Notes: generated by a model not told the origin, from the sequence alone. 41,922 bases of DNA from Synechococcales cyanobacterium bin59.metabat.ball.084 (GCA_013297675.1 JAAFHZ010000027.1:1-41922); one strand, 5' to 3'. Shown: positions 8,667 through 20,609, numbered from the stretch's first letter. Translations and numbers: made by a program.

Positions 8667-9244
8667 GCTTCTGTTTTGGTTTTCTCCGCAGCTTTTTGTT
8701 TGAGCTGGCTGCCCTGACTGCCTTTTTTCATTTCTTTCACATCTCTGGCCATAGTCATAAAGCCTTTCATGTTGGCTCCAGGACGGCGGCGGTTGCCAGC
8801 AACAGCAGCAGTTACCAAATAGTCGGTGGCAAAATTAGTAATTGCCGGAGTCGCTGGCTGTGGAATAGCAGTTGGTGTTTGGGTTACAGCGATTGGCTCT
8901 TCGGCTTTTTTCTCTTTCTTGCTCTTATCCTTTTTGTCTTTAATTGAAGTCTTAGCTGATTTAGCTTTTGACTCACTCTGTTCTTTAGCCGCTGGGTCGC
9001 TGGCAGCCGGTTCGGCCACAATCACCGCTGTCTGAGTAGCAGCAGAGCTGGTCGCCGGTGGTGCTGCGCTGGTGGCAGCAGCTTCTTGAGATTTATCTTT
9101 AGATTTGCCGAATGTAGGAAATTTTGCTTTAGCAGGCGCAGTTTTAGGGGCTTCAGTTTTAGGCGTTTCAGCTTGTGGTGGTGCAGATTCATCAATCTGC
9201 ATATAAAAGCCATCATTCTTTTTGCCGAAGAGTTTGTTAAACAT
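8663..9244 (-). CDS. Conserved low-complexity Ala/Lys-rich protein, function unknown
   Basis: A 193-residue protein that is mostly disordered: residues about 22-130 are built from Ala, Pro, Thr, Ser, Lys and Glu, including a strongly basic stretch (IKDKKDKSKKEKK). Two ends look constrained: an N-terminal MFNKLFGKKNDGFYMQIDE, and a C-terminal segment FATDYLVTAAVAGNRRRPG followed by MTMARDVKEMKKG. The C-terminal block resembles one seen at the ends of several cyanobacterial hypothetical proteins, which suggests a short binding motif. There is no signal peptide or membrane span. It shares its upstream gap with mnmG, where an HLR1-like sequence lies, and overlaps the TPR gene by 4 bp at the 3' end. 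Confidence 0.75.
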   Translation of the reverse strand: MFNKLFGKKNDGFYMQIDESAPPQAETPKTEAPKTAPAKAKFPTFGKSKDKSQEAAATSAAPPATSSAATQTAVIVAEPAASDPAAKEQSESKAKSAKTSIKDKKDKSKKEKKAEEPIAVTQTPTAIPQPATPAITNFATDYLVTAAVAGNRRRPGANMKGFMTMARDVKEMKKGSQGSQLKQKAAEKTKTEA

Positions 9245-9335
9245 AAAACTTAATATTTATACGTAGTGTGAAGCATTGTCTGAGACAGAATTATCTGCGG
9301 CGCGGGGAGTCGCTGGCAAGATGAGGTCACAAACT

Positions 9336-9353
9336 CTTACAAAAGTTTACATT
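9336..9353 (+). promoter_or_regulatory. HLR1-like (RpaB-type) direct repeat
   Basis: CTTACAAA-AG-TTTACATT fits the cyanobacterial HLR1 consensus (G/T)TTACA(T/A)(T/A)-N2-(G/T)TTACA(T/A)(T/A) with one mismatch, at the first base. It lies 92 bp upstream of the disordered-protein gene (minus strand) and 89 bp upstream of mnmG (plus strand). Binding by RpaB is inferred from the consensus only. Confidence 0.45.
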
Positions 9354-9441
9354 GATTCTGGAGAGGAAGCTGAGCAATCTTAGTCCAAGGCTCACTGGAG
9401 ACGTTAAATTAATAAAGACAGCAACTTTTCAGTCGTGAGTT

Positions 9442-11346
9442 ATGGCAATCGAATTTCAAGATGAATTTGAAGTAATAGTAGTGGGCGCTGGCCATGCAGG
9501 CTGTGAAGCAGCTTTAGCCAGTGCGCGTTTGGGCTGTAAAACTCTGCTGCTAACTTTGAATCTGGACAAAATTGCTTGGCAGCCCTGTAACCCCGCCGTG
9601 GGCGGTCCAGCCAAATCCCAACTTACCCACGAAATTGATGCCCTAGGCGGCGAAATGGGAAAAGTCACCGATCGCACCTACCTGCAAAAGCGAGTTCTCA
9701 ATGCCTCTAGAGGCCCGGCGGTCTGGGCACTACGCGCCCAAACTGATAAGCGCGAATATGCGGCGGTCATGAAATCGATCGTCGAAAATCAGCCCAACCT
9801 GACGATCCGCGAAAGCATGGTCACTGATCTAGTTCTGGGTAAGAATGGTGAAGTCATTGGCCTAGAGACTTACTTTGGCGTAGCTTTTGGCTGCCAAGCA
9901 GTCATTTTGACCACCGGCACATTTTTGGGTGGCACCATCTGGGTGGGCAACAAGTCGATGGCTGCTGGCCGGGCCGGAGAATTTGCGGCCACCGGCCTGA
10001 CCGCAACTTTGCAAAGATTGGGGTTTGAAACCGGCAGGCTAAAAACCGGCACCCCCGCACGGGTAGATAAAAGATCGATCGACTCCAGCAAAATGGAACC
10101 CCAACCGGGCGATGAAGAAGTGCGCTGGTTTAGCTTTGACCCGGCTTACTGGCAAGAGCGGGAGCAAATGCCTTGCTATCTCACCCGTACCACCCCCGCG
10201 ACCCATCAAATGATTCGGGATAACCTGCACCTTACCCCGGTCTATGGGGGCTGGGTAGATGCTAAAGGGCCGCGTTATTGTCCTAGCATCGAAGATAAAA
10301 TTGTACGCTTTGCCGACAAAGATAGCCATCAGATTTTTATCGAGCCTGAAGGCCGGGATATCCCAGAGCTATATATTCAAGGTTTTTCTACTGGTTTGCC
10401 AGAAAATCTCCAAGTTACTTTGCTACGCACCTTGCCCGGTCTAGAAAATTGTGTAATGCTGCGCCCAGCCTACGCGGTGGAATACGACTATCTGCCCGCG
10501 ACCCAGTGTTACCCAACCCTGATGACCAAAAATATTCCTGGGCTGTTTTGCGCTGGCCAAATTAACGGTACCACCGGCTACGAAGAAGCCGCTGGCCAAG
10601 GTTTAGTCGCTGGCATCAATGCAGCTCGTTTAGTTCAGCACAAGCCTCCAGTGATCTTTCCTCGGGAAGACAGTTATTTAGGCACCCTGATTGATGATCT
10701 TTGTACCAAAGATTTACGGGAGCCTTACCGAATGCTGACTAGCCGATCGGAGTACCGCTTAGTATTGCGCTCAGATAACGCCGATCAAAGATTAACCCCA
10801 GTAGGCCGGGAAATTGGTCTGATTGATGATCGTCGCTGGCAAATTTACACCAATAAGCAAGAGCAAATTATTGCTGAAAAAGAGCGACTGCATAGTACTC
10901 GTGTGCGCAGCCATGAGCCTGCCGGACAGGCCATTATCACCGAAGCCCAGCAGGTGATTCGGGGCGGGGCGGTCACTTTGGCGGAGCTGCTGCGCCGTCC
11001 TGGTTTTCACTATGCTGACTTAGCCAAATATGGCTTAGCCGCTGCTGAACTCAGTATGCCTGTCCGAGAAGCTGTAGAAATCGATCTGAAATATGCAGGC
11101 TATTTGCAACGTCAGCAAAACCAAATCGACCAGGTGAGCAAGCATACTAACCGTGCCCTGCATCCCGATATCGACTACAGCGCAATCGGCACCCTCTCAA
11201 AAGAAGCCCGCGAAAAACTCGATCGAGTGAAACCTTTAACTATTGGTCAAGCTAGTCGCCTGGGTGGAGTAAACCCGGCTGATATCAATGCTTTGTTGGT
11301 ATGGACAGAACTCCAGCAGCGTCTAGCTAACGCACCACGTACTTAA
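9442..11346 (+). CDS. mnmG: tRNA uridine-5-carboxymethylaminomethyl modification enzyme MnmG (GidA)
   Basis: MnmG, with MnmE and FAD, installs carboxymethylaminomethyl groups on U34 of certain tRNAs. The 634-residue product opens with the FAD-binding Rossmann motif [12 protein letters not shown], followed by the family blocks [35 protein letters not shown] and [10 protein letters not shown]. The later block [17 protein letters not shown] and the C-terminal MnmE-interacting region (LTSRSEYRL through the helix-rich end) are also intact. Length is normal. The 3' end overlaps the convergent PATAN response regulator gene by 20 bp, so neither gene has an intergenic terminator there. An HLR1-like site lies 89 bp upstream. 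Confidence 0.97.
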   Translation: MAIEFQDEFEVIVVGAGHAGCEAALASARLGCKTLLLTLNLDKIAWQPCNPAVGGPAKSQLTHEIDALGGEMGKVTDRTYLQKRVLNASRGPAVWALRAQTDKREYAAVMKSIVENQPNLTIRESMVTDLVLGKNGEVIGLETYFGVAFGCQAVILTTGTFLGGTIWVGNKSMAAGRAGEFAATGLTATLQRLGFETGRLKTGTPARVDKRSIDSSKMEPQPGDEEVRWFSFDPAYWQEREQMPCYLTRTTPATHQMIRDNLHLTPVYGGWVDAKGPRYCPSIEDKIVRFADKDSHQIFIEPEGRDIPELYIQGFSTGLPENLQVTLLRTLPGLENCVMLRPAYAVEYDYLPATQCYPTLMTKNIPGLFCAGQINGTTGYEEAAGQGLVAGINAARLVQHKPPVIFPREDSYLGTLIDDLCTKDLREPYRMLTSRSEYRLVLRSDNADQRLTPVGREIGLIDDRRWQIYTNKQEQIIAEKERLHSTRVRSHEPAGQAIITEAQQVIRGGAVTLAELLRRPGFHYADLAKYGLAAAELSMPVREAVEIDLKYAGYLQRQQNQIDQVSKHTNRALHPDIDYSAIGTLSKEAREKLDRVKPLTIGQASRLGGVNPADINALLVWTELQQRLANAPRT

Positions 11347-12496
11347 ATACCATGTCGTTGATCGCAGATTGAGTGAAGGGCTTGGTCATATAGTCGGTGG
11401 CTCCACTAAATTTAGCTCTGGCTCGATCGATCAAGCCAGAGTTGCTAGTAACCATAATAATTGGGGTGTTTTTAAAGGCATTATTGCGGCGCACCATTGC
11501 ACATAGCTTATAGCCATCAATGTTAGGCATATCGATATCCATTAAAATGGCATCGGGTTTAATAGTGATGATTTTCGTTAAAGCTGCCCCAGAGTCTAGC
11601 ACCGTAAAAATTTTGAAGTGAGCACCGTCTAAAAAATCGTTCATTCGCTGCAAAATAGTCGGGCTATCGTCTACACAGACAATTTTGTATTGAGTGGCGG
11701 TAATCATGTCAAAAGATAAATCTCGATCGACCTCCATATCAACAGATCTAGGCAGTTTTGCATACTGCGATTTAGGCGGACGTAGACCTACAACTCCAGC
11801 CTCAATCAGTGGATCTAAGCTCTGGGCAACCCGAATTGCCGGTCTATTAAGCTGGAGAGCTAAATTGTTAAAATCTACCCCCACTAAAAATTTCTGCAAA
11901 TAGTCATACTTGCCGTGATCTTCACTATTTTTTTGTACAAACGGTCGCTGGTAAGGACTATAAATTCTTGCCCCCAAAGCTTTCCAGTCACTAATTTCGT
12001 CTTGACATTCTTTGCTTAAAGATAAGAAGTTAGTAGACCATAAAATAGGGAATTGTCGATTATCCTCTATAAAGCTATAGGTAAACTCTGAGAGCATCAA
12101 CAGACTACGAATGGTTTCTTTGGTAATTTCACGAATGATGCTGGCAGCATCTGCCGCTGGTAATTGATTTTTCCGCACCAGCGAATATAAAGCTTGGTAG
12201 TCGTAGCTGGGATAAAAGTCATCTAGTTTGGCACCAGCAATACGCTGCCGCAACTTTTCAAACATCTGTCCTTCCGGATGTTGATTTCGTGTTTTTAGCA
12301 CCTGACGCATGTAGATTTCGATGCGGTCGATCGGCTCAACCGAAAAATTGGCATGAAAAATCTTGCCATCACTGAGGTAAATGAACCAAGTAACTCCATT
12401 GGCTGTCACCCTCAGGAAACCGTTAGCTTTGCGGTTAGCGGCATTTTCTAAGAGACTGAGTGCCGATATGGTATCTTTGCTTTGAGCTGAAATCAT
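11327..12496 (-). CDS. PATAN-receiver response regulator (PatA/PixG-like), copy 1
   Basis: A 389-residue regulator: an N-terminal PATAN domain with a DUF4388-like segment ([29 protein letters not shown]), a middle region with [14 protein letters not shown], and a C-terminal CheY-type receiver (about 266-389). Receiver residues are complete: acidic pair Asp276/Asp277, phospho-acceptor Asp320 (AILMDIDMP), Thr350 and Lys372. Such proteins control heterocyst pattern (PatA) or phototaxis (PixG/PilG) in cyanobacteria and lack a DNA-binding domain. The start is set at ATG 12496; the frame can be extended to a TTG at 12514, but the neighbour paralog begins MIISHQ, aligning with MISAQS here. No CheA, CheW or chemoreceptor gene is adjacent, so the partner kinase is elsewhere. 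Confidence 0.88.
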   Translation of the reverse strand: MISAQSKDTISALSLLENAANRKANGFLRVTANGVTWFIYLSDGKIFHANFSVEPIDRIEIYMRQVLKTRNQHPEGQMFEKLRQRIAGAKLDDFYPSYDYQALYSLVRKNQLPAADAASIIREITKETIRSLLMLSEFTYSFIEDNRQFPILWSTNFLSLSKECQDEISDWKALGARIYSPYQRPFVQKNSEDHGKYDYLQKFLVGVDFNNLALQLNRPAIRVAQSLDPLIEAGVVGLRPPKSQYAKLPRSVDMEVDRDLSFDMITATQYKIVCVDDSPTILQRMNDFLDGAHFKIFTVLDSGAALTKIITIKPDAILMDIDMPNIDGYKLCAMVRRNNAFKNTPIIMVTSNSGLIDRARAKFSGATDYMTKPFTQSAINDMVFKYVVR

Positions 12497-12665
12497 CACT
12501 AGGCTGGGTGTCAAAAACTTTTAGTAGTTCGCAAATCTTCGCAGATCAGAAAAATCAGTTATCCTGGGGCTTCGATCTGTATCTATCATTCCCCTTACAG
12601 GTATGAAAGTATCAAAGGGCAAAAGTATAAAATACTTCAACAAAAAACACTGCGCTAGTATTTTG

Positions 12666-13859
12666 TTAGCCAGCAATATTCACTTCATATCGTAAATGTT
12701 TAAAAACCATTTGGTTTAGAGCATTTTGGGTGAATGGCTTAGTCATATAATCTGTGGCTCCACAAAATTTGGCCTTCGCACGATCGACTAAGCTAAAACT
12801 GCAAGTCACCATAATAATCGGAGTGCTTTTGAAAGTTTGATTACAGCGCACCATTCTACATAAATTATGACTATCAATATTAGGCATATCCGCATCCATT
12901 AAAATTATATCTGGGTGAACGGCGATTATTTTACTTAAAGCTGCGCTGGGATCTTGCACAGGAAAAGTTTGAAAGTAATCTTTATCTAGAAAATCACTCA
13001 CGCATTGTAAAACAGATGGGCTATTATCAATGCAAACTACTTTGTAATGATCAGCAGATAAAATCATTTCTAAAGATTGATTTTGGCTATCTTTAAAAGA
13101 AAATAGCTGAGGCAACCTAGCATATTGAGACTTCGGGGGCAGCAGACCAATTACTCCAGATGCAATAAGGGGATCTAATCTTTGAGATATTCGGATAGCT
13201 GATTGGCCAAGAGATAAGCTAAGGTGATGAAAATCTACACCCACCAAGAATTTTTTCAGATAGTTGTATTTACTATGATTTTCGTTGTATTCAGAAACAA
13301 AAGGTCTTTGATAAAAGCTGTAAATATCTGATTTTAGCATTCTCCAATCATTTATCTCACAAACGCATTCTTTCATTAGGGCAATAAAATCGTTAGAAAA
13401 TATCAGTGGAAAATCCCGATTATCAAATATAAATTCATAGGTGAAGTCCGAAAGCAGCAAAAAATTGCAAATAGTTTCTTTGATTATTTCATATATGATC
13501 GTAGCAGCGTTGGCCAAAGATATTTGCTGCATACACACCAAAGAATACAAAGCTTGGTAGTCATAGCTAGGATAAAAGTCATTTAAACTAACCCCAACAG
13601 TTTGCTGTCGCAGCAACTGCAATAGCTCTTTCTCCATTTTTTGATCTTCAACCGCTAAAACCCGGCGAATATAAAACTCTAAGCGTTCAATTGGCTCGAT
13701 CGAAAAATTAGCATGAAAAATCTCTCCCTCATAAAAGTATATAAACCAAAAAACATCATTAGATAATACTTTTAAAAGTCCTGTGGCTCTCCGATTAGTA
13801 AAATCTTCTAATAAGTCAGATGGTGGCAGAATAGTATTTCTTTGATGAGATATGATCAT
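12666..13859 (-). CDS. PATAN-receiver response regulator, diverged copy 2
   Basis: A 397-residue paralog of the gene just downstream, colinear over its entire length with roughly half of residues identical by eye (shared blocks [23 protein letters not shown] or [27 protein letters not shown]). The receiver keeps phospho-acceptor Asp322 (ILMDADMP), the Thr and the Lys, but the acidic pair reads Asp278-Asn279 (VCIDNSPS) instead of Asp-Asp. Loss of one metal-binding acid can weaken phosphorylation or lock the state. The gene is more AT-rich and poorer in CGATCG than copy 1. The 169-bp gap between the copies suggests each can be expressed separately. The pair probably arose by tandem duplication. 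Confidence 0.87.
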   Translation of the reverse strand: MIISHQRNTILPPSDLLEDFTNRRATGLLKVLSNDVFWFIYFYEGEIFHANFSIEPIERLEFYIRRVLAVEDQKMEKELLQLLRQQTVGVSLNDFYPSYDYQALYSLVCMQQISLANAATIIYEIIKETICNFLLLSDFTYEFIFDNRDFPLIFSNDFIALMKECVCEINDWRMLKSDIYSFYQRPFVSEYNENHSKYNYLKKFLVGVDFHHLSLSLGQSAIRISQRLDPLIASGVIGLLPPKSQYARLPQLFSFKDSQNQSLEMILSADHYKVVCIDNSPSVLQCVSDFLDKDYFQTFPVQDPSAALSKIIAVHPDIILMDADMPNIDSHNLCRMVRCNQTFKSTPIIMVTCSFSLVDRAKAKFCGATDYMTKPFTQNALNQMVFKHLRYEVNIAG

Positions 13860-14199
13860 AATTAAGTGGTCTGCACGATTTTTCTGGTCTCGTAAACTTC
13901 AGTAGCTTTACGGATTAAACAAATACCAAGTAATCAAGATGAACATGAAAATTTGATCTATTAATATCATGCCCACTGCATCATTACATTATCTAAGTAA
14001 ATATACAGGATCTTGCTGGCTGCGCCTCTTGAATTGTATATCATACTAGTAAAATAATAAAGCTGCCCAAGATATCAAAAGTATTCATTTCAAACCATCG
14101 CTAATGGCAACAGCGCTCATCTACTAACAGGTTCAAAGCACGATCGAGGCAATCTGGTTAGAATGGGTGAGATCAAGTAGCAACCGCAACCGCCGACTC
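13860..14199. other. 340-bp divergent intergenic region
   Basis: This separates the second PATAN regulator (minus) from the tocopherol methyltransferase gene (plus). It is AT-rich with scattered TATA-like stretches but no convincing paired promoter boxes, no hairpin terminator and no reading frame worth calling. It must contain promoters for both flanking genes. Confidence 0.4.
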
Positions 14200-15054
14200 A
14201 TGAGTAACGACCTGTACCAACAAATTCAGCAATTCTATGATGCTTCGAGTGGCCTCTGGGAAAATATTTGGGGTGAGCACATGCACCACGGCTATTATGG
14301 TGTGGATGGTAAAAAGCAGTTAGATAGACGACAAGCCCAGATTGACCTGATCGAAGAGTTGCTGAATTGGTCAGCATACAATAGCCCAGAGCATCCCAAA
14401 ATGATTGATATTGGCTGTGGGATTGGAGGTAGTAGTTTATACCTAGCTGAAAAATTACACGGTGAAGTTGTCGGCATCACACTTTCTCCGGTACAGGCTA
14501 ACCGTGCCCAAGAGAGAGCAGCGGCAGCGGGTTTGAGTGACAAAGCAACTTTCCAAGTAGCTAACGCCCTCAATATCCCCTACCCAGATCACACTTTTGA
14601 TTTGGTCTGGACGTTGGAGAGCGGTGAACACATGCCCGATAAAGATCAGTTTCTGCAAGAGTGTTATCGAGTCCTAAAGCCCGGTGGTCGAATGATTTTA
14701 GCTACTTGGTGTCATCGTTCTACCGAAGGTCAAGCTGGAGCATTAACCTTGGCAGAAACCAAGCATCTGCAAAAAATTTATGATGTTTATTGCTTGCCAT
14801 ACGTGATTTCGCTGCCCGACTACGAAGAGATTGTGACCAAATGTGGTTTCCAGGAAATGCGATCGGCTGATTGGTCGGTGGCAGTTGCGCCTTTTTGGGA
14901 TGTGGTAATTGACTCTAGCATTACACCACAGGCTATCTTAGGACTCTTTAAAGCTGGTTGGAAAACCATTCAAGCGGCACTTTCACTCAAGTTAATGAGT
15001 CAGGGGTACGAGCGCGGCCTTATAAAATTTGGTTTAATCACTGCCACTAAGTAG
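14200..15054 (+). CDS. Gamma-tocopherol C-methyltransferase (VTE4 type)
   Basis: This SAM-dependent enzyme methylates gamma- or delta-tocopherol to alpha- or beta-tocopherol, the last step of vitamin E synthesis. The 284-residue protein has the VTE4-type N-terminus (FYDASSGLWENIWGEHMHHG), SAM motif I (MIDIGCGIGGSS, about 68-79), the acidic loop EVVGITLSPVQANRA, motif II FDLVWTLESGEHMPD and motif III LKPGGRMILATW. The start is placed at ATG 14200; the frame opens at a GTG at 14167, but those 11 extra residues are not family-like. No signal or transit segment is present. Next downstream by 34 bp is HPPD, then the cyclase and phytyltransferase, which makes the tocopherol assignment much stronger than a generic methyltransferase call. 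Confidence 0.9.
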   Translation: MSNDLYQQIQQFYDASSGLWENIWGEHMHHGYYGVDGKKQLDRRQAQIDLIEELLNWSAYNSPEHPKMIDIGCGIGGSSLYLAEKLHGEVVGITLSPVQANRAQERAAAAGLSDKATFQVANALNIPYPDHTFDLVWTLESGEHMPDKDQFLQECYRVLKPGGRMILATWCHRSTEGQAGALTLAETKHLQKIYDVYCLPYVISLPDYEEIVTKCGFQEMRSADWSVAVAPFWDVVIDSSITPQAILGLFKAGWKTIQAALSLKLMSQGYERGLIKFGLITATK

Positions 15055-15088
15055 AATCTTCCGAAAACAGTAGTTTTAGCCAGGTACC

Positions 15089-17192
<2,104 letters not shown>

Positions 17193-17196
17193 TTAC

Positions 17197-18114
17197 CTAA
17201 ATTGGCATAAAGCAGGCTAATGGAAATAGCAAATATTCCAGAAAAAACAGTTTCCAAATAAATTGATAGAAGCTAGCGATCGCCTGTTGATCTTCTAAAG
17301 CTACATCTTGGCTGCGCCACCAAAGTAAGCCCAGCAACACACCATGAAAACCTACCAGAAACGCTGTGTTAACGGCAGGTAGTAGCCAAATACCTGCTGC
17401 CATCATACTTAGATAGGCGATCGAAATTACCCAGCGAGTGATGTTTAAAATTGCTGGTTTGCCCCAGCTAATAGTAAAGGTTTGAATCTGGAATTTTTGG
17501 TCGCCCGCCATGTCTGGTACGTCTTTGAAAATGGCGATCGCAATAGTGAATACTAAAATAAACAGGGTGATGATCCAAATAATTGGCGGAAATGATAGTA
17601 CTGGAGTCAGGGACTGGTTAAAGTAGGTGAAGAGTCCTACATTAACTACCAGTCCGCGCACGGCCAAGATGCAGAAGGCAGCCAGGAGGGAGAAGCGCTT
17701 GAGTCTAATAGGTGGTGCAGAGTAAGCGGTGCCTAAGATAATGCTGATCAAAACAGTGGCCAGGAGCCAGGGGCTACAGATGACGGCGATTGCGATTGCT
17801 AAAATGCCGGTGATGCCGATGATCCATTTTCCTTGCTGCACTGAGAATGCACCGCTCGCTAGGGGTAGATGGGGTTTGTTGACTCGATCGATCTCAATAT
17901 CATAGAGCTGGTTGAGTCCGACAATGTAGATGTTGCCACAGATACAGGCTAGCCAAGCTGCAAGAATTAGCTGGAGGTGGCCTGGGGAAAGAATGGTGCT
18001 GGGGGGAAGGTGGTTGCTAGCAATTGCGATGAGGTATAGGGCGATGACGCTGAGGGTAGTGCCAATAATGGTGTGGGGGCGGGAAAATTGCCAAAGGCTA
18101 GATAGAAATAACAC
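17197..18114 (-). CDS. Homogentisate phytyltransferase (VTE2 type), GTG start
   Basis: This membrane prenyltransferase joins homogentisate and phytyl diphosphate, the committed step of tocopherol synthesis. The 305-residue protein has about eight hydrophobic segments and both prenyl-diphosphate/Mg motifs of the UbiA superfamily: NQLYDIEIDRVNKPHLPLAS and KDVPDMAGDQKFQIQT. The start is a GTG at 18112-18114 with a good AAAGGAGAA ribosome binding site 9 nt upstream. Chlorophyll and menaquinone prenyltransferases share the fold, but the motif wording and the directly following cyclase gene favour the tocopherol enzyme. A divergent alpha/beta hydrolase gene starts 187 bp upstream. Confidence 0.93.
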   Translation of the reverse strand: MLFLSSLWQFSRPHTIIGTTLSVIALYLIAIASNHLPPSTILSPGHLQLILAAWLACICGNIYIVGLNQLYDIEIDRVNKPHLPLASGAFSVQQGKWIIGITGILAIAIAVICSPWLLATVLISIILGTAYSAPPIRLKRFSLLAAFCILAVRGLVVNVGLFTYFNQSLTPVLSFPPIIWIITLFILVFTIAIAIFKDVPDMAGDQKFQIQTFTISWGKPAILNITRWVISIAYLSMMAAGIWLLPAVNTAFLVGFHGVLLGLLWWRSQDVALEDQQAIASFYQFIWKLFFLEYLLFPLACFMPI

Positions 18115-18300
18115 GCGAGAATTCTCCTTTGGCTGGTCAAACTACCTCTAGCTTAGATCAAAGTTGTCCTGCTCCCAAGATTACGCCAGAGTCCGCCGGT
18201 AGTTCTAGATGCAAATTTCTTGTCGCCGGGTTGATGCTGGGGGCTTGCCCAATAGAGTCGAGGGCTAATGTTACAATTCGGGCAGGAATTATAAAAAATA

Positions 18301-19287
18301 ATGGTTTTAGTCTTAGCTATCCTCGCTGTCACCAGCACATATCATGTGATTGCCAGTCACCAAGAAAATCAGCAATCACCTCCCGGCACTATTACTGCCG
18401 ATCAAGCCAAAATCCACTGGTATACTCAGGGCAGCGGCGCAGCCATCATCATCGATCACAGCCTGGGTGGCGTAGAAGGCTATCTGTTAATTGATCAATT
18501 AGCAAAACTAGGCAGAGTAATCATCTTCGATCGACCGGGCTACGGCTGGAGTAGCCCCAACTGGCACCCCCGCACCAGCCAACAAATTAACCTTGAACTC
18601 CAAAACCTTCTGCAAACTGCCCAAATTCAGCCCCCATACATTTTAGTGGGCGACTCTTTCGGTAGCTACAACATGCGTTTATTTGCCCACAGTTATCCAG
18701 AACAAGTCAGCGGCCTGATTATGACTGATGGCTTACATCCAGACCAAATGCTAGCATTGCCATTACACCTAAAAATTCTCAAAATATTTTTCACCATCTC
18801 CTTTGTATTTGTCAGTTGCGGAGCCGCACTTGGCATTGTCAGAATCCTCGGTCTATTGGGCATCTTTGAAATCATCAAACCAGAGCTAAGGCGCTGTGAA
18901 CCGATCAGACTTCAACAAGTCAAAAGATCCTTTTATCGCGCTAGTCATTGGCTCACCATGGCCAGAGAAATGAGCAGCCTAGATATTAGCGGTAGACAAC
19001 TGCGAGTTGCCAACGACCTGGGAGATCTACCCGTGATCAACATCAAAGCCGCCACATTTTTAGGAATTCCTCTGCCAGCCATATTTTGGAGCTGGTTAAT
19101 GAACTCAGCCGATCGAGCCAGAGATCAAATCCATTTAGCCCTTAACCAAGTTTCTGGCAATTCGCGGCAATTATTGGCACCCCAAAGCAGCCATTTTGTC
19201 TGGGTTGATCAACCCGAAGTGATGGTGGCTGCGGTAGAGGAGATAATCGATATAATTCACAGCAGCGATATACCCGAAAACTGCTGA
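18301..19287 (+). CDS. Membrane-anchored alpha/beta hydrolase next to tocopherol genes
   Basis: A 328-residue protein with an N-terminal hydrophobic anchor (MVLVLAILAVTSTYHVIAS) followed by an alpha/beta hydrolase domain: YTQGSGAAIIIDHSLGG in the oxyanion region, FDRPGYGWS, nucleophile elbow GDSFG (Ser119), a hydrophobic lid region (about 158-190) and a C-terminal SSHFVWVDQPE with the expected catalytic His. The substrate is unknown. It is divergent from the homogentisate phytyltransferase gene and might release phytol or act on a prenyl ester, but that is context only. Its 3' end overlaps dgt by 31 bp. Confidence 0.82.
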   Translation: MVLVLAILAVTSTYHVIASHQENQQSPPGTITADQAKIHWYTQGSGAAIIIDHSLGGVEGYLLIDQLAKLGRVIIFDRPGYGWSSPNWHPRTSQQINLELQNLLQTAQIQPPYILVGDSFGSYNMRLFAHSYPEQVSGLIMTDGLHPDQMLALPLHLKILKIFFTISFVFVSCGAALGIVRILGLLGIFEIIKPELRRCEPIRLQQVKRSFYRASHWLTMAREMSSLDISGRQLRVANDLGDLPVINIKAATFLGIPLPAIFWSWLMNSADRARDQIHLALNQVSGNSRQLLAPQSSHFVWVDQPEVMVAAVEEIIDIIHSSDIPENC

Positions 19288-20549
19288 AATAATCTGGTGG
19301 CATAGGAATCAGTCATGCCAGAAATAAAGTCTGTAACCCGCAATAATTGCTGATAACTATCTGCATCGATCTGAGGACGATAAGCGATCGGCAGCATCTG
19401 TAACACTAACTGACTTTTAGAATTGTTTGGCTGATGCAGCGCCGTGGCAAACTCCATCAACAGCTTACCCAAGACCTCATATCCGGCAATCTGTACCCCC
19501 ACCACATGAGGATGCTGAAAAATCGATCGACGAGCCTGCTCATTAATAGTTGCCAATGCCTGCCGGTAGCTACTGAGTGATAGCAAATCTCCTGCAAACT
19601 CACCGCGCAACATCGCCGCCTCATGAGTCAGAAAATTCTCTGCCGCTTCCTTCACTAATATATCGATCGACTTCGCCCGCAAATGCATCACCTGCTCTGC
19701 TTCTGCTCCTGGCTCCAGGGAAATATCTAGGCAGGCAATTTTGTTTAACAATTCCACTACTTCCCTAAAACTCAAATAGCCCATTTGATAGCCATCTTCA
19801 ATATCAATAATTAAATAACAAATATCATCCGCCGCCTCCACCAAAAAAGTCAACGGATGCCGACACCAAGCCGCATCGCCCATAGGTAATAAGCCCACCG
19901 TCTCCGCAACCGCTGCAAACAAATCTCGATCGGCCTGAAAAAAACCATATTTGGCCGTGGAACCGGGCTGAGATTGACGGGGATACTTGGCAAAAGCGGC
20001 AATGGTCGGACAAGTAAGCTGTAAACTCCCCGATCGATGGGGAATTTCTAACCGAGCCAAAATCCGAAACCCCTGGGCATTACCTTCAAAGTTTTCTAAA
20101 TCGGCCTGCTGAGTTGCCGATAAATCCAAATTAGGCTGTAATTTTTGCCAATTCTGGAAACCCGATCGAATGGCATTTTCGCCAGAATGACCAAAGGGCG
20201 GATTGCCAATATCGTGGGCAATGCAGGCAGCAGCCACAATATCACCAATATCTGCTGGGGTAATATGTTCTACTTGGGTCACAATTTTTTCACCGACTAA
20301 CCGCCCCAGCGATCGACCGACACTGGCCACTTCTAAACTATGGATCAGCCTGGTGCGTACATAATCATTTTGGCTCAGAGAAAAAACCTGGGTTTTGTCC
20401 TTGAGTCGCCGAAAAGCCGCTGAAAAAATTAATCGATCGAAGTCTCGCTGAAAAGGGGTACGCGCCACACTCAAATCTTCAGCTTGGGTGCGACCTAAGC
20501 GCTGAGGGTGCAGCAGCTTTGACCACTGCATCGATTTAGCTTTGCGCAT
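19257..20549 (-). CDS. dgt: dGTP triphosphohydrolase-like HD protein
   Basis: A 430-residue HD-domain protein of the dGTPase family, which removes triphosphate from deoxynucleotides and helps balance dNTP pools. Family markers are the start RTPFQRDFDRLIFSAAFRRL, DKTQVFSLSQNDYVRTRLIH with the first metal-binding His, and the HD motif AHDIGNPPFGHSGE. Further markers are VEAADDICYLIIDIEDGYQM and the C-terminal DFISGMTDSYATRLFQ. All metal-binding residues appear intact. The nucleotide preference of cyanobacterial members cannot be read from sequence. It starts just upstream of the psbT terminator, and its 3' end overlaps the hydrolase gene by 31 bp. Confidence 0.93.
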   Translation of the reverse strand: MRKAKSMQWSKLLHPQRLGRTQAEDLSVARTPFQRDFDRLIFSAAFRRLKDKTQVFSLSQNDYVRTRLIHSLEVASVGRSLGRLVGEKIVTQVEHITPADIGDIVAAACIAHDIGNPPFGHSGENAIRSGFQNWQKLQPNLDLSATQQADLENFEGNAQGFRILARLEIPHRSGSLQLTCPTIAAFAKYPRQSQPGSTAKYGFFQADRDLFAAVAETVGLLPMGDAAWCRHPLTFLVEAADDICYLIIDIEDGYQMGYLSFREVVELLNKIACLDISLEPGAEAEQVMHLRAKSIDILVKEAAENFLTHEAAMLRGEFAGDLLSLSSYRQALATINEQARRSIFQHPHVVGVQIAGYEVLGKLLMEFATALHQPNNSKSQLVLQMLPIAYRPQIDADSYQQLLRVTDFISGMTDSYATRLFQQFSGISLL

Positions 20550-20580
20550 GAGAAATCAATTTTGATAGTTCTAACCAATA

Positions 20581-20609
20581 ATAAGCCCCACCTTTAAGAT
20601 GGGGCTTAT
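20581..20609 (-). terminator. Terminator of the psbB-psbT unit
   Basis: A perfect 10-bp stem (ataagcccca 20581-20590 with tggggcttat 20600-20609) lies 11 bp past the psbT stop. On the minus strand the last arm runs into TTATTATT. Position and structure fit intrinsic termination before dgt. Confidence 0.7.
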
